This document shows, one piece after another, positions 7,029 through 16,314 of a stretch of DNA of 64,000 nucleotides; the stretch's first letter is position 1, and the number at the start of each line of letters is the position of its first letter. The position numbers were made by a program, and so were the translations under genes. Source of the DNA: Allomuricauda sp. (GTDB taxonomy: Bacteria; Bacteroidota; Bacteroidia; Flavobacteriales; Flavobacteriaceae); assembly GCA_017795045.1 (NCBI GenBank), contig CP051244.1, positions 3,411,527-3,475,526 of the forward strand. Direction: 5' to 3'. Under the pieces are notes generated by a model, which saw only the letters and a program-made list of their open reading frames with translations, was not told the origin of the DNA and ran no database searches.

Positions 7029-7884
7029 CGCGCTGTGGAAACGGAATGCTTATGTTATTTTCCGCGAACAACGTATTGATCTTATAGCGCATTTCGCTCT
7101 TGACCCTGGGATCGCTAAAACTGTCATTGGTGAAAAAATGTACGGAAAACATGAGGGCCGAATCCCCAAAATCATCAAAAAGTACAAAGGGTTTGGGATT
7201 TTTAAGGATTTGCTTCTGTTCCGCGGCCACCCGTTCCAAAATCTGGGTCACCAGCTGCACATTACTCCCGTAAGCCACTCCCACGCTTACACTTTCGCGT
7301 GTGGTACGATGGTTTTGGGTGTAGTTGTACATGATGTCATTGATGAACTTGTGGTTGGGTATGATCACCACCTTGTCGTCCCGGGTAATGGCCCGTGTGG
7401 TCCTGAGCTTTATTTCAAAAATCTTGCCCACCTTGTCATCCACCTCCACAATGTCCCCCACTTGAAGGGATTTGTCCACAATGATCAAAATACCTCCAAG
7501 AATATCCTTGAAAAGTTCCTGTAGCGCCAGACCCAAGCCCACGAACAGGGCAGCAGAGGCCGTTATGATCAAAGTGATGTCTATCCCCGCAGCACTCAGG
7601 GTGACCAGAATCACCACTAGATAAATTACATAATTGGTAAACTTGAAGACGCTTGAGAACTTTTGCTTGTCTTCCCGCTCCATTTTATGGGTAAGTAAAT
7701 ATCTGACCCATTTAAGGGCAAACTTGGCCACTACAATACTGATGGTCAGCAATAGAAGCAATCCAATAGTAAGGTTAATGGTCTTTTCCCCTTCTCCAAT
7801 ATGGAAACCGAGGTTGAGGAAGTCCTTTATGGAGCCCCAAATATCCTCTTTGATGATTTCCTCTATTTCGTTATCTACCTGCAT
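7000..7884 (-). CDS. Small-conductance mechanosensitive channel, MscS family
   Basis: 294 residues: an N-terminal amphipathic stretch, three membrane helices (about 38-58, 80-100 and 103-125), then the MscS beta domain and a C-terminal alpha/beta region. The pore helix is recognisable as ASAALFVGLGLALQELFKDILGGILIIVDKSLQVGDIV, the family's most conserved segment, followed by GKIFEIKLRTTRAITRDDKVVIIPN. MscS channels open under membrane tension and release solutes on osmotic downshock. The gene starts 1 bp after the ABC permease stop and overlaps the barrel gene by 29 bp. Confidence 0.93.
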   Translation of the reverse strand: MQVDNEIEEIIKEDIWGSIKDFLNLGFHIGEGEKTINLTIGLLLLLTISIVVAKFALKWVRYLLTHKMEREDKQKFSSVFKFTNYVIYLVVILVTLSAAGIDITLIITASAALFVGLGLALQELFKDILGGILIIVDKSLQVGDIVEVDDKVGKIFEIKLRTTRAITRDDKVVIIPNHKFINDIMYNYTQNHRTTRESVSVGVAYGSNVQLVTQILERVAAEQKQILKNPKPFVLFDDFGDSALMFSVHFFTNDSFSDPRVKSEMRYKINTLFAENNISIPFPQRDVHIIQQKP

Positions 7885-7885
7885 G

Positions 7886-9226
7886 TTAATATCGTAACCA
7901 CTTTATCAACTCTTTATAGGTTGGTTTCTTACCATACATCAGTATGCCTACCCTATAGATTTTTGCCGCCAAGGACACAATTCCCAAAAAGGTAATGATC
8001 AATAGGCCTATGGACACCAACAATTGCCATAAAGGTACACCACCTTCTCCAATTCCCCCAGGCAAACGCATCAACATTACAATGGGCGAAGTGAGTGGAA
8101 ACAAGGAAAAGCCTACTGCGATAGGGCCATGTGGGTTACTGAAAACAGAGAAGAACCCCACATAAATGGCCAACATAAGTGGTAAAATAATCGGAAAAAT
8201 AAATTGTTGCGTATCGGTTTCATTGTCCACTGCGGCACCAATGGCAGCATAAATGGAACTGTAGATCAAGTAGCCCAGCACAAAATAGATGAAAAACGAT
8301 ACGATCAACAACCCCCAAGGAATATCCAATATCTCCCTGGCATACGTCATCATCTCACTATCCATGGTGGCTAGTTGGGACATCTCGTTCATGGCACCGG
8401 GAGGCATATTGGTATTGTTGGCCATGGACCCCAAATCTATTCCAAAGAGCATCACGGCCAAAAACAGCAACAATGAAGCGGATATCAACCAGATGGTAAA
8501 CTGGGTAATCCCGGCCAGCGAGGTGCCAATGATCTTGCCCAACATCAATTGAAAGGGTTTTACCGAAGAGATGATCACCTCTATGATCCTGCTGGTCTTT
8601 TCCTCAATGACGCTGCGCATTACAAAGCCCCCATAGATAATAATGAACATCATAATGGCATAGCCGAATCCACCTCCAATAAACGCCTTGATCTCATTGA
8701 TTCCCTTTACGCTCTTTTCGCCATCAAACGTGGCCAGATTGATTTCAAAAGGTTGTTCCACTTGTGAAAATTGATCTTGGGACACCCCTAGTTTTTCCAA
8801 TCGACCTTGCCGTAACCGTCTTTGGATAATACCCTCCAAGTGTTGGGTCATCTGTGTATTGGGATTGTCCTTGGTATACAGATAGGCTGATTTTGCCACT
8901 GTCTCGGCATCTTTCCCATAAGGAAGATACAACAGTCCATAGTATCCCATGGAATTAATGGAATCTTTTGCCTCTTCCAAGTCAATACCATCCAAATGGA
9001 TATAGGAAATCTGTTCCGTAGGTTTGAATTCCTGATGAAAAAAAGCGCTTTCATTAAGAATGGAAATTACCCGCTTCTCATTGTCGTTTATCTTGGTGAG
9101 GTAGGCTATCAACACAATCATGCCCACAATCAGTAGGGGGCTAAGAATGGTCATGACAATAAACGAACGGTTCCGCACCTTTGCCAAATACTCCCGCTTG
9201 ATGATCAACCCCAACTTACCTATCAT
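7886..9226 (-). CDS. ABC-2 type transporter permease (NatB-like)
   Basis: 446 residues. One N-terminal membrane helix (about 23-43), a large extracytoplasmic segment (about 45-170), then five or six helices beginning GGGFGYAIMMFIIIYGGFVMRSVIEEKTSRIIEVIISSV. That last motif (EEKTSRIIEVIISSVKPFQLMLGKIIG) is characteristic of ABC-2/NatB permeases such as YhaP. NatAB-type exporters move sodium ions or small compounds outward; the substrate cannot be told. It overlaps the ATPase gene by 11 bp and together they form a two-component exporter. Confidence 0.92.
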   Translation of the reverse strand: MIGKLGLIIKREYLAKVRNRSFIVMTILSPLLIVGMIVLIAYLTKINDNEKRVISILNESAFFHQEFKPTEQISYIHLDGIDLEEAKDSINSMGYYGLLYLPYGKDAETVAKSAYLYTKDNPNTQMTQHLEGIIQRRLRQGRLEKLGVSQDQFSQVEQPFEINLATFDGEKSVKGINEIKAFIGGGFGYAIMMFIIIYGGFVMRSVIEEKTSRIIEVIISSVKPFQLMLGKIIGTSLAGITQFTIWLISASLLLFLAVMLFGIDLGSMANNTNMPPGAMNEMSQLATMDSEMMTYAREILDIPWGLLIVSFFIYFVLGYLIYSSIYAAIGAAVDNETDTQQFIFPIILPLMLAIYVGFFSVFSNPHGPIAVGFSLFPLTSPIVMLMRLPGGIGEGGVPLWQLLVSIGLLIITFLGIVSLAAKIYRVGILMYGKKPTYKELIKWLRY

Positions 9227-10154
9227 TGTCCTTGTTGTTTACGGTTTGAATAAAAATATCGTTGGCCGAGGGTATGGTTTCCTCAAAACGGTTCACATTG
9301 GCCATACTGGAAAGTTCCGCCAATATTCCTGCTGTGTGGGAAGAAGGTAATTGCACCCTAAAGTCCAATTGGTTTTCCCCACCATCAAAACTGGACGATA
9401 GGATGTTGTAGTTTTTGTTCAAGTTCCCCATCAAAGCATCTACATCTTGCTGGATTTCAAGTCCCACGTTAAAAACATTGTTCTTATAGGCCTTCTTGAT
9501 CTCGGATAGTTTGCCGTCCAATATTTTCTCCGACTTATGGATCAGGGCAATGTATTCGCAAAGCTCTTCCACGGATTCCATACGGTGTGTGGAAAAAATA
9601 ATGGATGTTCCCTTTTCCTTAAGCTGAAGGATCTCATCTTTGATGATATTGGCGTTTATGGGGTCAAAACCGCTGAAGGGTTCATCAAAAATCAACAGTT
9701 TGGGCTCATGGAGCACCGTAACAATGAATTGTATCTTCTGTGCCATCCCTTTGGAGAGCTCTTGGATTTTTTTGTTCCACCAATCCCCAATATCCAAACG
9801 ATCAAACCAGTATTTCAATCGCTTTTTGGCCTCAGCCTTGGAAAGTCCTTTGAGCTGAGCAAGGTACAGGGCCTGTTCCCCCACTTTCATGCTCTTGTAT
9901 AAACCGCGTTCCTCTGGCAAGTATCCTATATAAGATATATGTTGCGGAGCCAAGGGTTCCCCATTGAACAAAATCTCACCGGTATCTGGGTGCGTTATTT
10001 GGTTGATGATACGTATAAAAGAGGTCTTACCCGCCCCATTGGGACCTAGTAGACCATAGATACAATTCTTAGGTATATTGAGTGAAATGCTGCTCAGCGC
10101 GGTATAGTTTCCATATGATTTGGAAACATTTTTGGCAACAAGGATGTTATCCAT
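9216..10154 (-). CDS. ABC transporter ATP-binding protein (NatA-like)
   Basis: 312 residues from ATG 10154; a longer frame from 10214 would prepend 20 residues before the normal start MDNILVAKNVSKSYG. The nucleotide-binding domain has Walker A GPNGAGKT (about 36-43), a signature loop ELSKGMAQK in place of LSGGQ, Walker B LLIFDEPFSGFDP and the switch His in STHRM. A C-terminal extension of about 90 residues (from about 220) is usual for NatA-type subunits. The gene leads a minus-strand block running ATPase, permease, mscS, barrel, response regulator with gaps of -11, +1, -29 and +9 bp. Confidence 0.95.
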   Translation of the reverse strand: MDNILVAKNVSKSYGNYTALSSISLNIPKNCIYGLLGPNGAGKTSFIRIINQITHPDTGEILFNGEPLAPQHISYIGYLPEERGLYKSMKVGEQALYLAQLKGLSKAEAKKRLKYWFDRLDIGDWWNKKIQELSKGMAQKIQFIVTVLHEPKLLIFDEPFSGFDPINANIIKDEILQLKEKGTSIIFSTHRMESVEELCEYIALIHKSEKILDGKLSEIKKAYKNNVFNVGLEIQQDVDALMGNLNKNYNILSSSFDGGENQLDFRVQLPSSHTAGILAELSSMANVNRFEETIPSANDIFIQTVNNKDNDR

Positions 10155-10217
10155 GCATACAATTTTTTCAAAGATATGTATTTGCCCAAAAAGATTGGTT
10201 TTCCCTAAAAACAAAAA

Positions 10218-10244
10218 CCCACCCTTAAAAATTTCAAGGATGGG
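10218..10244 (-). terminator. Rho-independent terminator, minus strand
   Basis: Inverted repeat CCCACCCTT / AAGGATGGG (one G-U pair) with a 9-base loop, followed on the minus strand by a T-rich run (GTTTTTGTTTTT). It ends the grpE-dnaJ transcript and insulates the ABC block. Confidence 0.7.
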
Positions 10245-10337
10245 AAAAAAATTGCTATGAAAAAGAAAATTAGATATTGGTCACCCAACATCAGTTTCAA
10301 ATATACGTTTTTTATTTAAACAGCAAGTTTTTTCTTC

Positions 10338-11456
10338 CTAGGAGAACATATCTTTCACCTTTTCAAAAAAGGATTTATCCGATTTTTCGGGCTTTGGGAC
10401 AAAATTCTCATCACTCTGCATCCGTTCAAAAAACTCCCGCTGCTCCTTGTTCAATTCCTTGGGGGTCCACACATTCACATGGACCAAAAGGTCTCCACTG
10501 CCATAACCATTGATGCTGTTGACCCCTTTTCCTCGGAGTCTCAATATTTTTCCAGATTGGATTCCCGGCTCCAATTTTATACGGACCTTGCCTCCAATGG
10601 CATCGATTTCCTTGGAACTTCCCAAAACAGCTTCTGAAATGCTGATATAAAGATCATAGTGAAGATTGTCCCCTTCTCTTTTTAGGGTTTCATGCTCAAG
10701 GGTTTCAATGGCCACCAAAAGGTCTCCCGCCACTCCATTTCCTGGAGCTTCATTTCCTTTTCCGGACACTTTTAGCTGCATACCATCCTCAACGCCCGGT
10801 GGTATTTTAATGGAAACGGTCTCTTCCTCTACCTTAAGTCCTTGGGCATCTGCCCCGGAAGGACGATGGTCTATGGTCTGCCCTGAACCTCCACAGGTAT
10901 GACAGGTGGTTGCGGTCTGCATTCGGCCTAAAATGGTATTGGTGATCTTGGTGATCTGTCCACTTCCATTACAGGTTGAACAGGTCTTATAGGTCACTCC
11001 GTCCGCCTGAAGCTTTCTTCTTACCTTCACCTTCTTCTCCACGCCGTTGGCCACTTCCTCCAAAGTCAGTTTCACCCGAATACGCAAATTGCTCCCTTTC
11101 ATCCTACGCTGGCCTCCGCCACCAAATCCGCCAAATCCGCTGAAACCTCCTCCAAAGGCACCTCCAAAGATATCCCCAAACTGACTGAAGATATCGTCCA
11201 TGTTCATACCTCCGCCACCAAATCCGGAACTACCGTCGAAAGCGGCATGGCCGAACTGATCATATCGCGCACGCTTGTCTGGATCGCTCAACACTTCATA
11301 GGCTTCGGCCGCCTTTTTGAACATCTCCTCTGCCTTGGTATCCCCAGGGTTTTTATCTGGATGGAATTCAATGGCCTTTTTTCTGTAGGCTTTCTTTATT
11401 TCTGCGGCCGATGCTCCTTTTGAGACACCCAGTATTTCGTAAAAATCCTCCTTCAT
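10338..11456 (-). CDS. dnaJ: Chaperone DnaJ with a reduced zinc-finger region
   Basis: 372 residues: J domain (1-70) with HPD at 32-34, a Gly/Phe-rich linker (about 78-115), a cysteine region, and two substrate-binding beta domains ending in [16 protein letters not shown]. DnaJ stimulates DnaK ATPase and hands over unfolded clients. Only two CXXCXGXG motifs are visible (CSTCNGSG and CHTCGGSG); classical type I DnaJ has four. I believe this shortened cysteine region is common in Flavobacteriia, so it is probably lineage-wide. It lies 6 bp downstream of grpE in one operon; dnaK is not in the window. Confidence 0.96.
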   Translation of the reverse strand: MKEDFYEILGVSKGASAAEIKKAYRKKAIEFHPDKNPGDTKAEEMFKKAAEAYEVLSDPDKRARYDQFGHAAFDGSSGFGGGGMNMDDIFSQFGDIFGGAFGGGFSGFGGFGGGGQRRMKGSNLRIRVKLTLEEVANGVEKKVKVRRKLQADGVTYKTCSTCNGSGQITKITNTILGRMQTATTCHTCGGSGQTIDHRPSGADAQGLKVEEETVSIKIPPGVEDGMQLKVSGKGNEAPGNGVAGDLLVAIETLEHETLKREGDNLHYDLYISISEAVLGSSKEIDAIGGKVRIKLEPGIQSGKILRLRGKGVNSINGYGSGDLLVHVNVWTPKELNKEQREFFERMQSDENFVPKPEKSDKSFFEKVKDMFS

Positions 11457-11462
11457 AAACTA

Positions 11463-12017
11463 TTAGTTGCCAACGACCACCTTAGGGTGTCGAATGATAC
11501 GATCTCCTAGCTTAAAGCCTTTTTCGACCACATCAATGATTTTACCTTTCAATTTTTTATCGGGTGCCGGAATTTGGGTAATGGCGTCGTGCACTTCAGC
11601 ATCAAACGCATCGCCTTCTTTTACCTCAATCTGCTCCAAACCCTTATTTTTTAGGGTTTCCTTGAACTTGTTGTTGATAAGCTCAACGCCTTTGAACATT
11701 TCTTTGTCCTCGGATTTTGCAAGCTCTTTCAAGGCACGGTCAAAATCGTCCATTACGGGCAACAGGGAGACCATGACTTCCTGTCCGGCCGTTTTGAACA
11801 GCTCCATACGTTCCTTTGAGGTTCTTTTCTTAAAGTTTTCAAACTCGGCAAAAAGCCTCAAAAATTTATCCTTCTCCTTGGCCAGTTCCTCACGTAGCCC
11901 CTCTTCTTCGGAAATCTCTTCAGCCCCGTTCATATTTTCATCGTTCAGCTCAGGATTGACCGTTTGGGCTTCTTCAGAAAACCCTTCCATATCCTCAACT
12001 TTACTTTTCTTGCTCAT
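11463..12017 (-). CDS. grpE: Nucleotide exchange factor GrpE
   Basis: 184 residues starting at ATG 12017 (MSKKSKVEDMEGF); an upstream in-frame start at 12062 only adds a Phe/Lys-rich stretch. It has an acidic disordered N-terminus, a long dimeric helix (about 50-110, EFENFKKRTSKERMELFKTAG) and a C-terminal beta domain (VKEGDAFDAEVHDAITQIP ... VEKGFKLGDRIIRHPKVVV), the standard GrpE layout. It releases ADP from DnaK. dnaJ follows after 6 bp. Confidence 0.96.
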   Translation of the reverse strand: MSKKSKVEDMEGFSEEAQTVNPELNDENMNGAEEISEEEGLREELAKEKDKFLRLFAEFENFKKRTSKERMELFKTAGQEVMVSLLPVMDDFDRALKELAKSEDKEMFKGVELINNKFKETLKNKGLEQIEVKEGDAFDAEVHDAITQIPAPDKKLKGKIIDVVEKGFKLGDRIIRHPKVVVGN

Positions 12018-12101
12018 ATGCGTCTGTTTTATTCTTTTTTGAAATGGCAAAATTACTGCCAATTGCCCAAAAATGTCAAAATGTCACCACAAAACATAAA
12101 A

Positions 12102-12122
12102 AAATCCGCTCAAGGCGGATTT
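12102..12122 (-). terminator. Rho-independent terminator, minus strand
   Basis: Stem AAATCCGC / GCGGATTT with a 5-base loop and a run of seven T on the minus strand immediately after. It sits 28 bp beyond the stop of the epimerase gene and separates it from grpE. Confidence 0.8.
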
Positions 12123-12150
12123 ATCCTGTACAAAAAACTCCATCACCTCA

Positions 12151-13107
12151 TCATACAAGCTCTTCAGAAACAGAGTCTACCGAGGTTTTTTCATCTTTTT
12201 CGGTATAAATATGTTGCAGGGCCAAACAAATATTGGGGTATTGAAAGGTGAAGCCCTCGTTTTCAATCTTTTTACTGCTCACCCGTTGACTGGCCAATAG
12301 CAGGTACGACATTTTACCCAAAAGCATTTTCAGGACAAACTTGGGCACATGGGGCAACCACAACGGTCGATCCAAGTTACGTGCAAGTTCCTTGGTCATT
12401 TTGGCATTGGTCACCGGGTTGGGAGCCACACCATTATAAGTTCCACCGAGATCATTTTCCAAGATGAACACAAACAATTGTGCCAAATCCTCAATATGTA
12501 TCCAAGATTGCCATTGCTCCCCGCTACCCAATGGTGCTCCCACATATCTTTTCACAGGGAAAGCCATTTGGGGCAAAGCCCCTCCTTGATCGGACAGCAC
12601 AATTCCTATGCGTATTTTGGAAACATTGACTCCCAAATTTTTAAACGTATCCGCTTCAGCCTCCCATTTTTGGGCCACTTCCCCCACAAAACTGTCATCT
12701 ACCTGCGGTTCCTGTTCTTCATAAAATTTGGAAAGGGAGTCCGGGTAAATCCCAATGGCAGATGCTGAAATCAATAAGCCTATACCGGAAGAATCCAATT
12801 TTTCCATGGCCCTATACAATGTCCGCAGACTGTTGATACGGCTAGTGAGCACTTTCTTCTTGTGTATTGGTGTCCAACGTTTGGCAATACTGGCCCCTGC
12901 CAGGTTGATAATGGCATCGACCCCATCAAAACAGGCCATATCCAATTCACCCTTATTTGGGTTCCAATAAAAACCACGGTAATCTTCGGATTGTTCTATT
13001 TTCCGTTTTTGTGTCGTCAAGTAATTCACGGCAATACCTTTGGACTGCAATACCTTGACGATTGCCCCACCAATTAAACCCGTAGCTCCCGTAATCAACA
13101 CCTTCAT
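12151..13107 (-). CDS. TIGR01777-family SDR epimerase (SDR39U1-like)
   Basis: 318 residues with an N-terminal Rossmann motif GATGLIG (7-13), a conserved NLAGASIAKRWTPIHKKKV block (about 68-86), a catalytic-region ISASAIGIYP and a C-terminal DUF1731-like part. This family of atypical short-chain dehydrogenases binds NAD(P)H and its reaction is mostly unknown; the E. coli relative is YfcH. The gene is followed by its own terminator and appears to be a single-gene unit. Confidence 0.9.
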   Translation of the reverse strand: MKVLITGATGLIGGAIVKVLQSKGIAVNYLTTQKRKIEQSEDYRGFYWNPNKGELDMACFDGVDAIINLAGASIAKRWTPIHKKKVLTSRINSLRTLYRAMEKLDSSGIGLLISASAIGIYPDSLSKFYEEQEPQVDDSFVGEVAQKWEAEADTFKNLGVNVSKIRIGIVLSDQGGALPQMAFPVKRYVGAPLGSGEQWQSWIHIEDLAQLFVFILENDLGGTYNGVAPNPVTNAKMTKELARNLDRPLWLPHVPKFVLKMLLGKMSYLLLASQRVSSKKIENEGFTFQYPNICLALQHIYTEKDEKTSVDSVSEELV

Positions 13108-13243
13108 ACAATCATTTTAATACAAATTTACAGGTTTAAAGTGCTGTTCCTTAGGTATTAATTTAGGTTTAACACAAATATGCCGACTTTAAGTGAATTT
13201 AAGATAAAGGAAGGTGGTTCCGTTAACAAAGCCTTGATATGGT

Positions 13244-13906
13244 TCAATCTTTGTTGGCTCGAAGCATTTCCCGTTTCCCCGGTGGACCAGGGAGTCGCTC
13301 CACGGTAAAGCCCACTTGCTGCATGGCCCTTCGCACGCTTCCCTTGGCGGCGTAGGTGACCAGAACCCCATTGGTCTTGAGTGCCCTATACATCTTTTCA
13401 AAGATTTCCTCGGTCCATAGTTCTGGTTGGACCCGAGCGCCAAAGGCATCAAAATAAATGAGGTTGTACGTATCCGAATCAGTGATTTCCTTGAAATCTT
13501 TTTGCTGTTTGTGCAATGAAAAATCTTGGGTAATCAACGTACTCTTTTCCCAAGGGGACCGATGCATTTCCTCGAACCTCTCTTGATGGTCCAAGGCATT
13601 CAATTGGGCGCAATAATCCAGCTCCGCAATTTCTTCCATGGATACCGGATAGGCCTCTACCCCCACATATGCTATGTTCAGTTGTTGTTTTTTGGATTCC
13701 AAAAGGGTGATCAGTGCATTCAATCCCGTTCCAAAGCCAATTTCCAGAAGTTGAATATCGGTATTACTGAACAGTCGTAATCCGTGTTCAATAAAAACAT
13801 GGTAGGCCTCCTGGATAGCCCCGTGCTTGGAATGGTACTGTTCGTCCCATTCTTCTATTTGGATGGTCTTTGAACCATCACCGGTGGTTATGATCTTTCG
13901 CTTCAA
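13244..13906 (-). CDS. mnmD: tRNA U34 methyltransferase, stand-alone MnmD
   Basis: 220 residues. The SAM-binding motif LLEIGFGTGLNAL (about 53-65) and the family signature YFDAFGARVQPELWTEEIF (about 148-166) identify the methyltransferase half of MnmC. It methylates aminomethyl-uridine at the tRNA wobble position to give mnm5(s2)U. The FAD-dependent MnmC oxidase half is not attached and not nearby. Ends in RLPGPPGKREMLRA, the conserved C-terminal loop. It lies 2 bp downstream of the DUF4920 gene. Confidence 0.9.
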   Translation of the reverse strand: MKRKIITTGDGSKTIQIEEWDEQYHSKHGAIQEAYHVFIEHGLRLFSNTDIQLLEIGFGTGLNALITLLESKKQQLNIAYVGVEAYPVSMEEIAELDYCAQLNALDHQERFEEMHRSPWEKSTLITQDFSLHKQQKDFKEITDSDTYNLIYFDAFGARVQPELWTEEIFEKMYRALKTNGVLVTYAAKGSVRRAMQQVGFTVERLPGPPGKREMLRANKD

Positions 13907-13908
13907 AT

Positions 13909-14379
13909 TTAATCTTTGATGAGAACCCCTTCGGCCTCAAACCGTAGTATCCGTTTTGGCTCTTTGATTTGATTGATTTCTTCTTCCGAAACTCCGCTAT
14001 CCTTTGCGTAATGTTTTTGGTCATCCACCGACATCTCCTCCAAAAAGGCCATGCCCTGCATGAAGACCTTTTTGTCCGCGGCATCTTTGGGCACAAAAAA
14101 GCCATAGTCCTTGAACCTTACGAACACTTCTTCTTGGGGGGCAATCTCAACCTTCATCCAACATCCTTTTGCCTGACACACTTCCTTGATTTCCCCGGAC
14201 AATTGTGTTTGCAGGGAATCCTTAGCGGTAAGACCTTCATAAATAGTCTTGCCATTGTCCTTTTTTTCGGAAATGGTAAACTTATTGCCATAATACGCTC
14301 CTTCCCCCGAGTGTTGTGCCAAAGCGACTTGCATGGAAAAGACTAAAAAAACAGTACAAAAAATGTTAAAAGACCTCAT
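13909..14379 (-). CDS. DUF4920 exported protein
   Basis: 156 residues from ATG 14379, which places a signal peptide (MRSFNIFCTVFLVFSMQVALAQ) at the N-terminus; a TTG at 14409 would displace it. The mature domain carries EVCQAKGCWMKVE, the DUF4920 hallmark with two Cys, and VRFKDYGFFVPKDAADK. Function is unknown; the conserved CxxxxCWM suggests metal or redox binding in the periplasm. It is 2 bp upstream of mnmD, an operon pairing without obvious functional logic. Confidence 0.88.
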   Translation of the reverse strand: MRSFNIFCTVFLVFSMQVALAQHSGEGAYYGNKFTISEKKDNGKTIYEGLTAKDSLQTQLSGEIKEVCQAKGCWMKVEIAPQEEVFVRFKDYGFFVPKDAADKKVFMQGMAFLEEMSVDDQKHYAKDSGVSEEEINQIKEPKRILRFEAEGVLIKD

Positions 14380-14484
14380 TTTAGACAATATTTGAGCATT
14401 TCTGGACAAAGAACAGAAATTAGAATTATGAAACCCCTAAAACTAACAATAAATAGCTAATTTTAACCTTCCAAAGTTAATGAT

Positions 14485-15552
14485 ATGGAAGCGTTAATGA
14501 ACAACATCACAGTCGAGAAGGCAAAAACATCCAAAATCCATGATGTGGATTTTGAAAATCTTTCTTTTGGAAGCACGTATACGGACCATATGCTGGTCTG
14601 TGATTATGAAAATGGGGAGTGGAAGACTCCAAAGATTGTCCCTTACCAACCCATTACCCTGGATCCCTCTGCAAAGATTTTCCATTATGGCCAATCTATT
14701 TTTGAAGGGATGAAGGCTTACAAGGACGAAGACGAAAAAATCTGGCTCTTCCGTCCGTTGGAAAACCACAAGCGATTGAACAAATCGGCCAAGCGATTGG
14801 CCATTCCCGAGCTACCTGAATCCCATTTCATGGACGGGCTCACCGCCCTATTGCAATTGGAAAAAGATTGGGTTCCCACAACTCCTGGCAGCTCCTTATA
14901 TATAAGACCTTTTATGTTTGCATCGGGAACGGGCTTTCATGCCTCACCGGCCGATGCCTATAAATTTATCATAGCCTGTGCCCCGTCCGGAGCCTACTTT
15001 TCCGGAAGTGTCAAGGTATTGATAGAGGAAAAGTACTCTCGTGCCGCCAACGGTGGTGTGGGGTATGCCAAGGCTGGAGGAAATTATGCCGGGCAATTTT
15101 ATCCAACACAATTGGCTGCGGAGAAAGGATACCAACAAGTTATTTGGACCGACGACAATGCCCACGAATTTATCGAAGAGGCCGGCGCCATGAACGTGTT
15201 TGTACGCATTGGAGACACTTTGCTCACTGCACCTACCAATGACCGTATCCTAGACGGCATTACCAGAAAGAGCATCTTGGACATTGCCAAAGATGAAGGC
15301 ATCAAAACAGAAGTACGTAAGGTTTCCGTAAAGGAAATCGTGGAAGCCGCAAAAAATGGTTCCTTAAAAGAAATGTTCGGTGCAGGTACGGCCGCGGTCG
15401 TCTCACCAATAGGAGCCTTTGGATATAAAGGAGAGGATTATGACCTTCCTGAGTTGGCGGACAGTTATGCGTCCCGTCTCAAGAAGAGAATCACGGATAT
15501 CCAATACAATAGGGCCGAGGACAAATTCGGCTGGCGCTATCCTGTTCAGTAA
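14485..15552 (+). CDS. ilvE: Branched-chain amino-acid aminotransferase
   Basis: 355 residues of fold-type IV PLP aminotransferase. The PLP lysine is K196 in GYAKAGGNYA; other family blocks are HYGQSIFEGMKAY (67-79), LYIRPFMFASG and VISPIGAFGYKGEDY-like text near the C-terminus. It converts Leu, Ile and Val to their 2-oxo acids and back with 2-oxoglutarate, the last step of synthesis. The start could be ATG 14485 or ATG 14497 (MNNITVEKAK). It is a single-gene unit closed by a strong hairpin 3 bp after the stop. Confidence 0.95.
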   Translation: MEALMNNITVEKAKTSKIHDVDFENLSFGSTYTDHMLVCDYENGEWKTPKIVPYQPITLDPSAKIFHYGQSIFEGMKAYKDEDEKIWLFRPLENHKRLNKSAKRLAIPELPESHFMDGLTALLQLEKDWVPTTPGSSLYIRPFMFASGTGFHASPADAYKFIIACAPSGAYFSGSVKVLIEEKYSRAANGGVGYAKAGGNYAGQFYPTQLAAEKGYQQVIWTDDNAHEFIEEAGAMNVFVRIGDTLLTAPTNDRILDGITRKSILDIAKDEGIKTEVRKVSVKEIVEAAKNGSLKEMFGAGTAAVVSPIGAFGYKGEDYDLPELADSYASRLKKRITDIQYNRAEDKFGWRYPVQ

Positions 15553-15554
15553 AA

Positions 15555-15582
15555 AATAAAGGCACCTTAAGGTGCCTTTATT
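15555..15582. terminator. Bidirectional rho-independent terminator
   Basis: Perfect 12-bp stem AATAAAGGCACC / GGTGCCTTTATT around a TTAA loop, with T-rich flanks in both directions. It lies between the convergent ilvE and MazG-like genes and can serve both. Confidence 0.9.
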
Positions 15583-15583
15583 A

Positions 15584-15970
15584 TTATTTGTCCATGATGG
15601 TTTGGATGTCAGGTTTAAAATAATTTGGCCCTTTCATCACTTTCCCATCTTCCCGATATATAGGCTTTCCATCTTCCCCCAACTTGCTCATGTTACTCCT
15701 TTGGATCTCTTCGAACACCTCCTCTATTTTATACTGCATCCCATGTTCCAGAATGGTCCCACATAGAATATAGAGCATATCCCCCAGTGCATCGGCCACC
15801 TCAATGAGATCTCCATCATTGGCCGCTTCCAGATATTCTTTATTTTCCTCATCCATAAGGTTGAACCGCAAAAGGTTCTTTGCTTCACCCAAATCGGCCA
15901 CGGGTTTTTTGGATACTCCCAGACCAAAAGAAATGTGGAACTGCTCCACCGCCTTTATTTTACTTTCCAT
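15584..15970 (-). CDS. MazG/PRA-PH-like nucleotide pyrophosphohydrolase
   Basis: 128 residues with the helical MazG-superfamily pattern: a metal-binding EExxE-like pair in MDEENKEYLEA (about 39-49) and EVADALGDMLYILCGT (about 57-72), where E and D residues hold Mg2+. The C-terminal part (GPNYFKPDI) is typical of the HisE-like or phage-type subgroup. Such enzymes hydrolyse (deoxy)nucleoside triphosphates to monophosphates, often for pool cleaning. The substrate is not predictable. Confidence 0.85.
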   Translation of the reverse strand: MESKIKAVEQFHISFGLGVSKKPVADLGEAKNLLRFNLMDEENKEYLEAANDGDLIEVADALGDMLYILCGTILEHGMQYKIEEVFEEIQRSNMSKLGEDGKPIYREDGKVMKGPNYFKPDIQTIMDK

Positions 15971-16010
15971 TACACTTGTTTTGATTTAGCTTTGCATAAA
16001 AATATAAAAT

Positions 16011-16199
16011 ATGTTCAGCTCCGGACAGCTAATTTTCGCCGTACTTTTTATTATTGTCTTTGTTGCCGCCATTTCTTTTACTTACCGAAAGGACAAAAAG
16101 CTCCACAAAAAAAACTATACCGGGGTAAAATGGGTCTTGATTTCATTCATAGTATTCATTATTATCCTATTCTTGATCAAAAACTTCCTCAAAAATTAA
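16011..16199 (+). CDS. Small two-helix membrane protein
   Basis: 62 residues: helix one (about 7-25, LIFAVLFIIVFVAAISF), a very basic loop (YRKDKKLHKKNYTGVK) and helix two (about 41-59, WVLISFIVFIIILFLIKNF). Both ends would face the outside with the basic loop in the cytoplasm. Orthologues of this size and pattern are common as hypothetical proteins in Flavobacteriaceae as far as I recall. No function is evident. Confidence 0.7.
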   Translation: MFSSGQLIFAVLFIIVFVAAISFTYRKDKKLHKKNYTGVKWVLISFIVFIIILFLIKNFLKN

Positions 16200-16314
16200 C
16201 ACTGAACATGAGTTCCCAACAAAAATGGGGGCATTGACAACTTTTATTACCTCATTCCAACCAAAATATAGGAAAATACGTACTTTTGTAAAACAATTGT
16301 TCAGCCAGAGATAG

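Noticed and set aside
11467-12042. Long open frame (191 codons) antisense to grpE
   Set aside because: It is Ser/Phe-rich, follows the codon phase of grpE on the other strand and has no start context or homology; a shadow frame.
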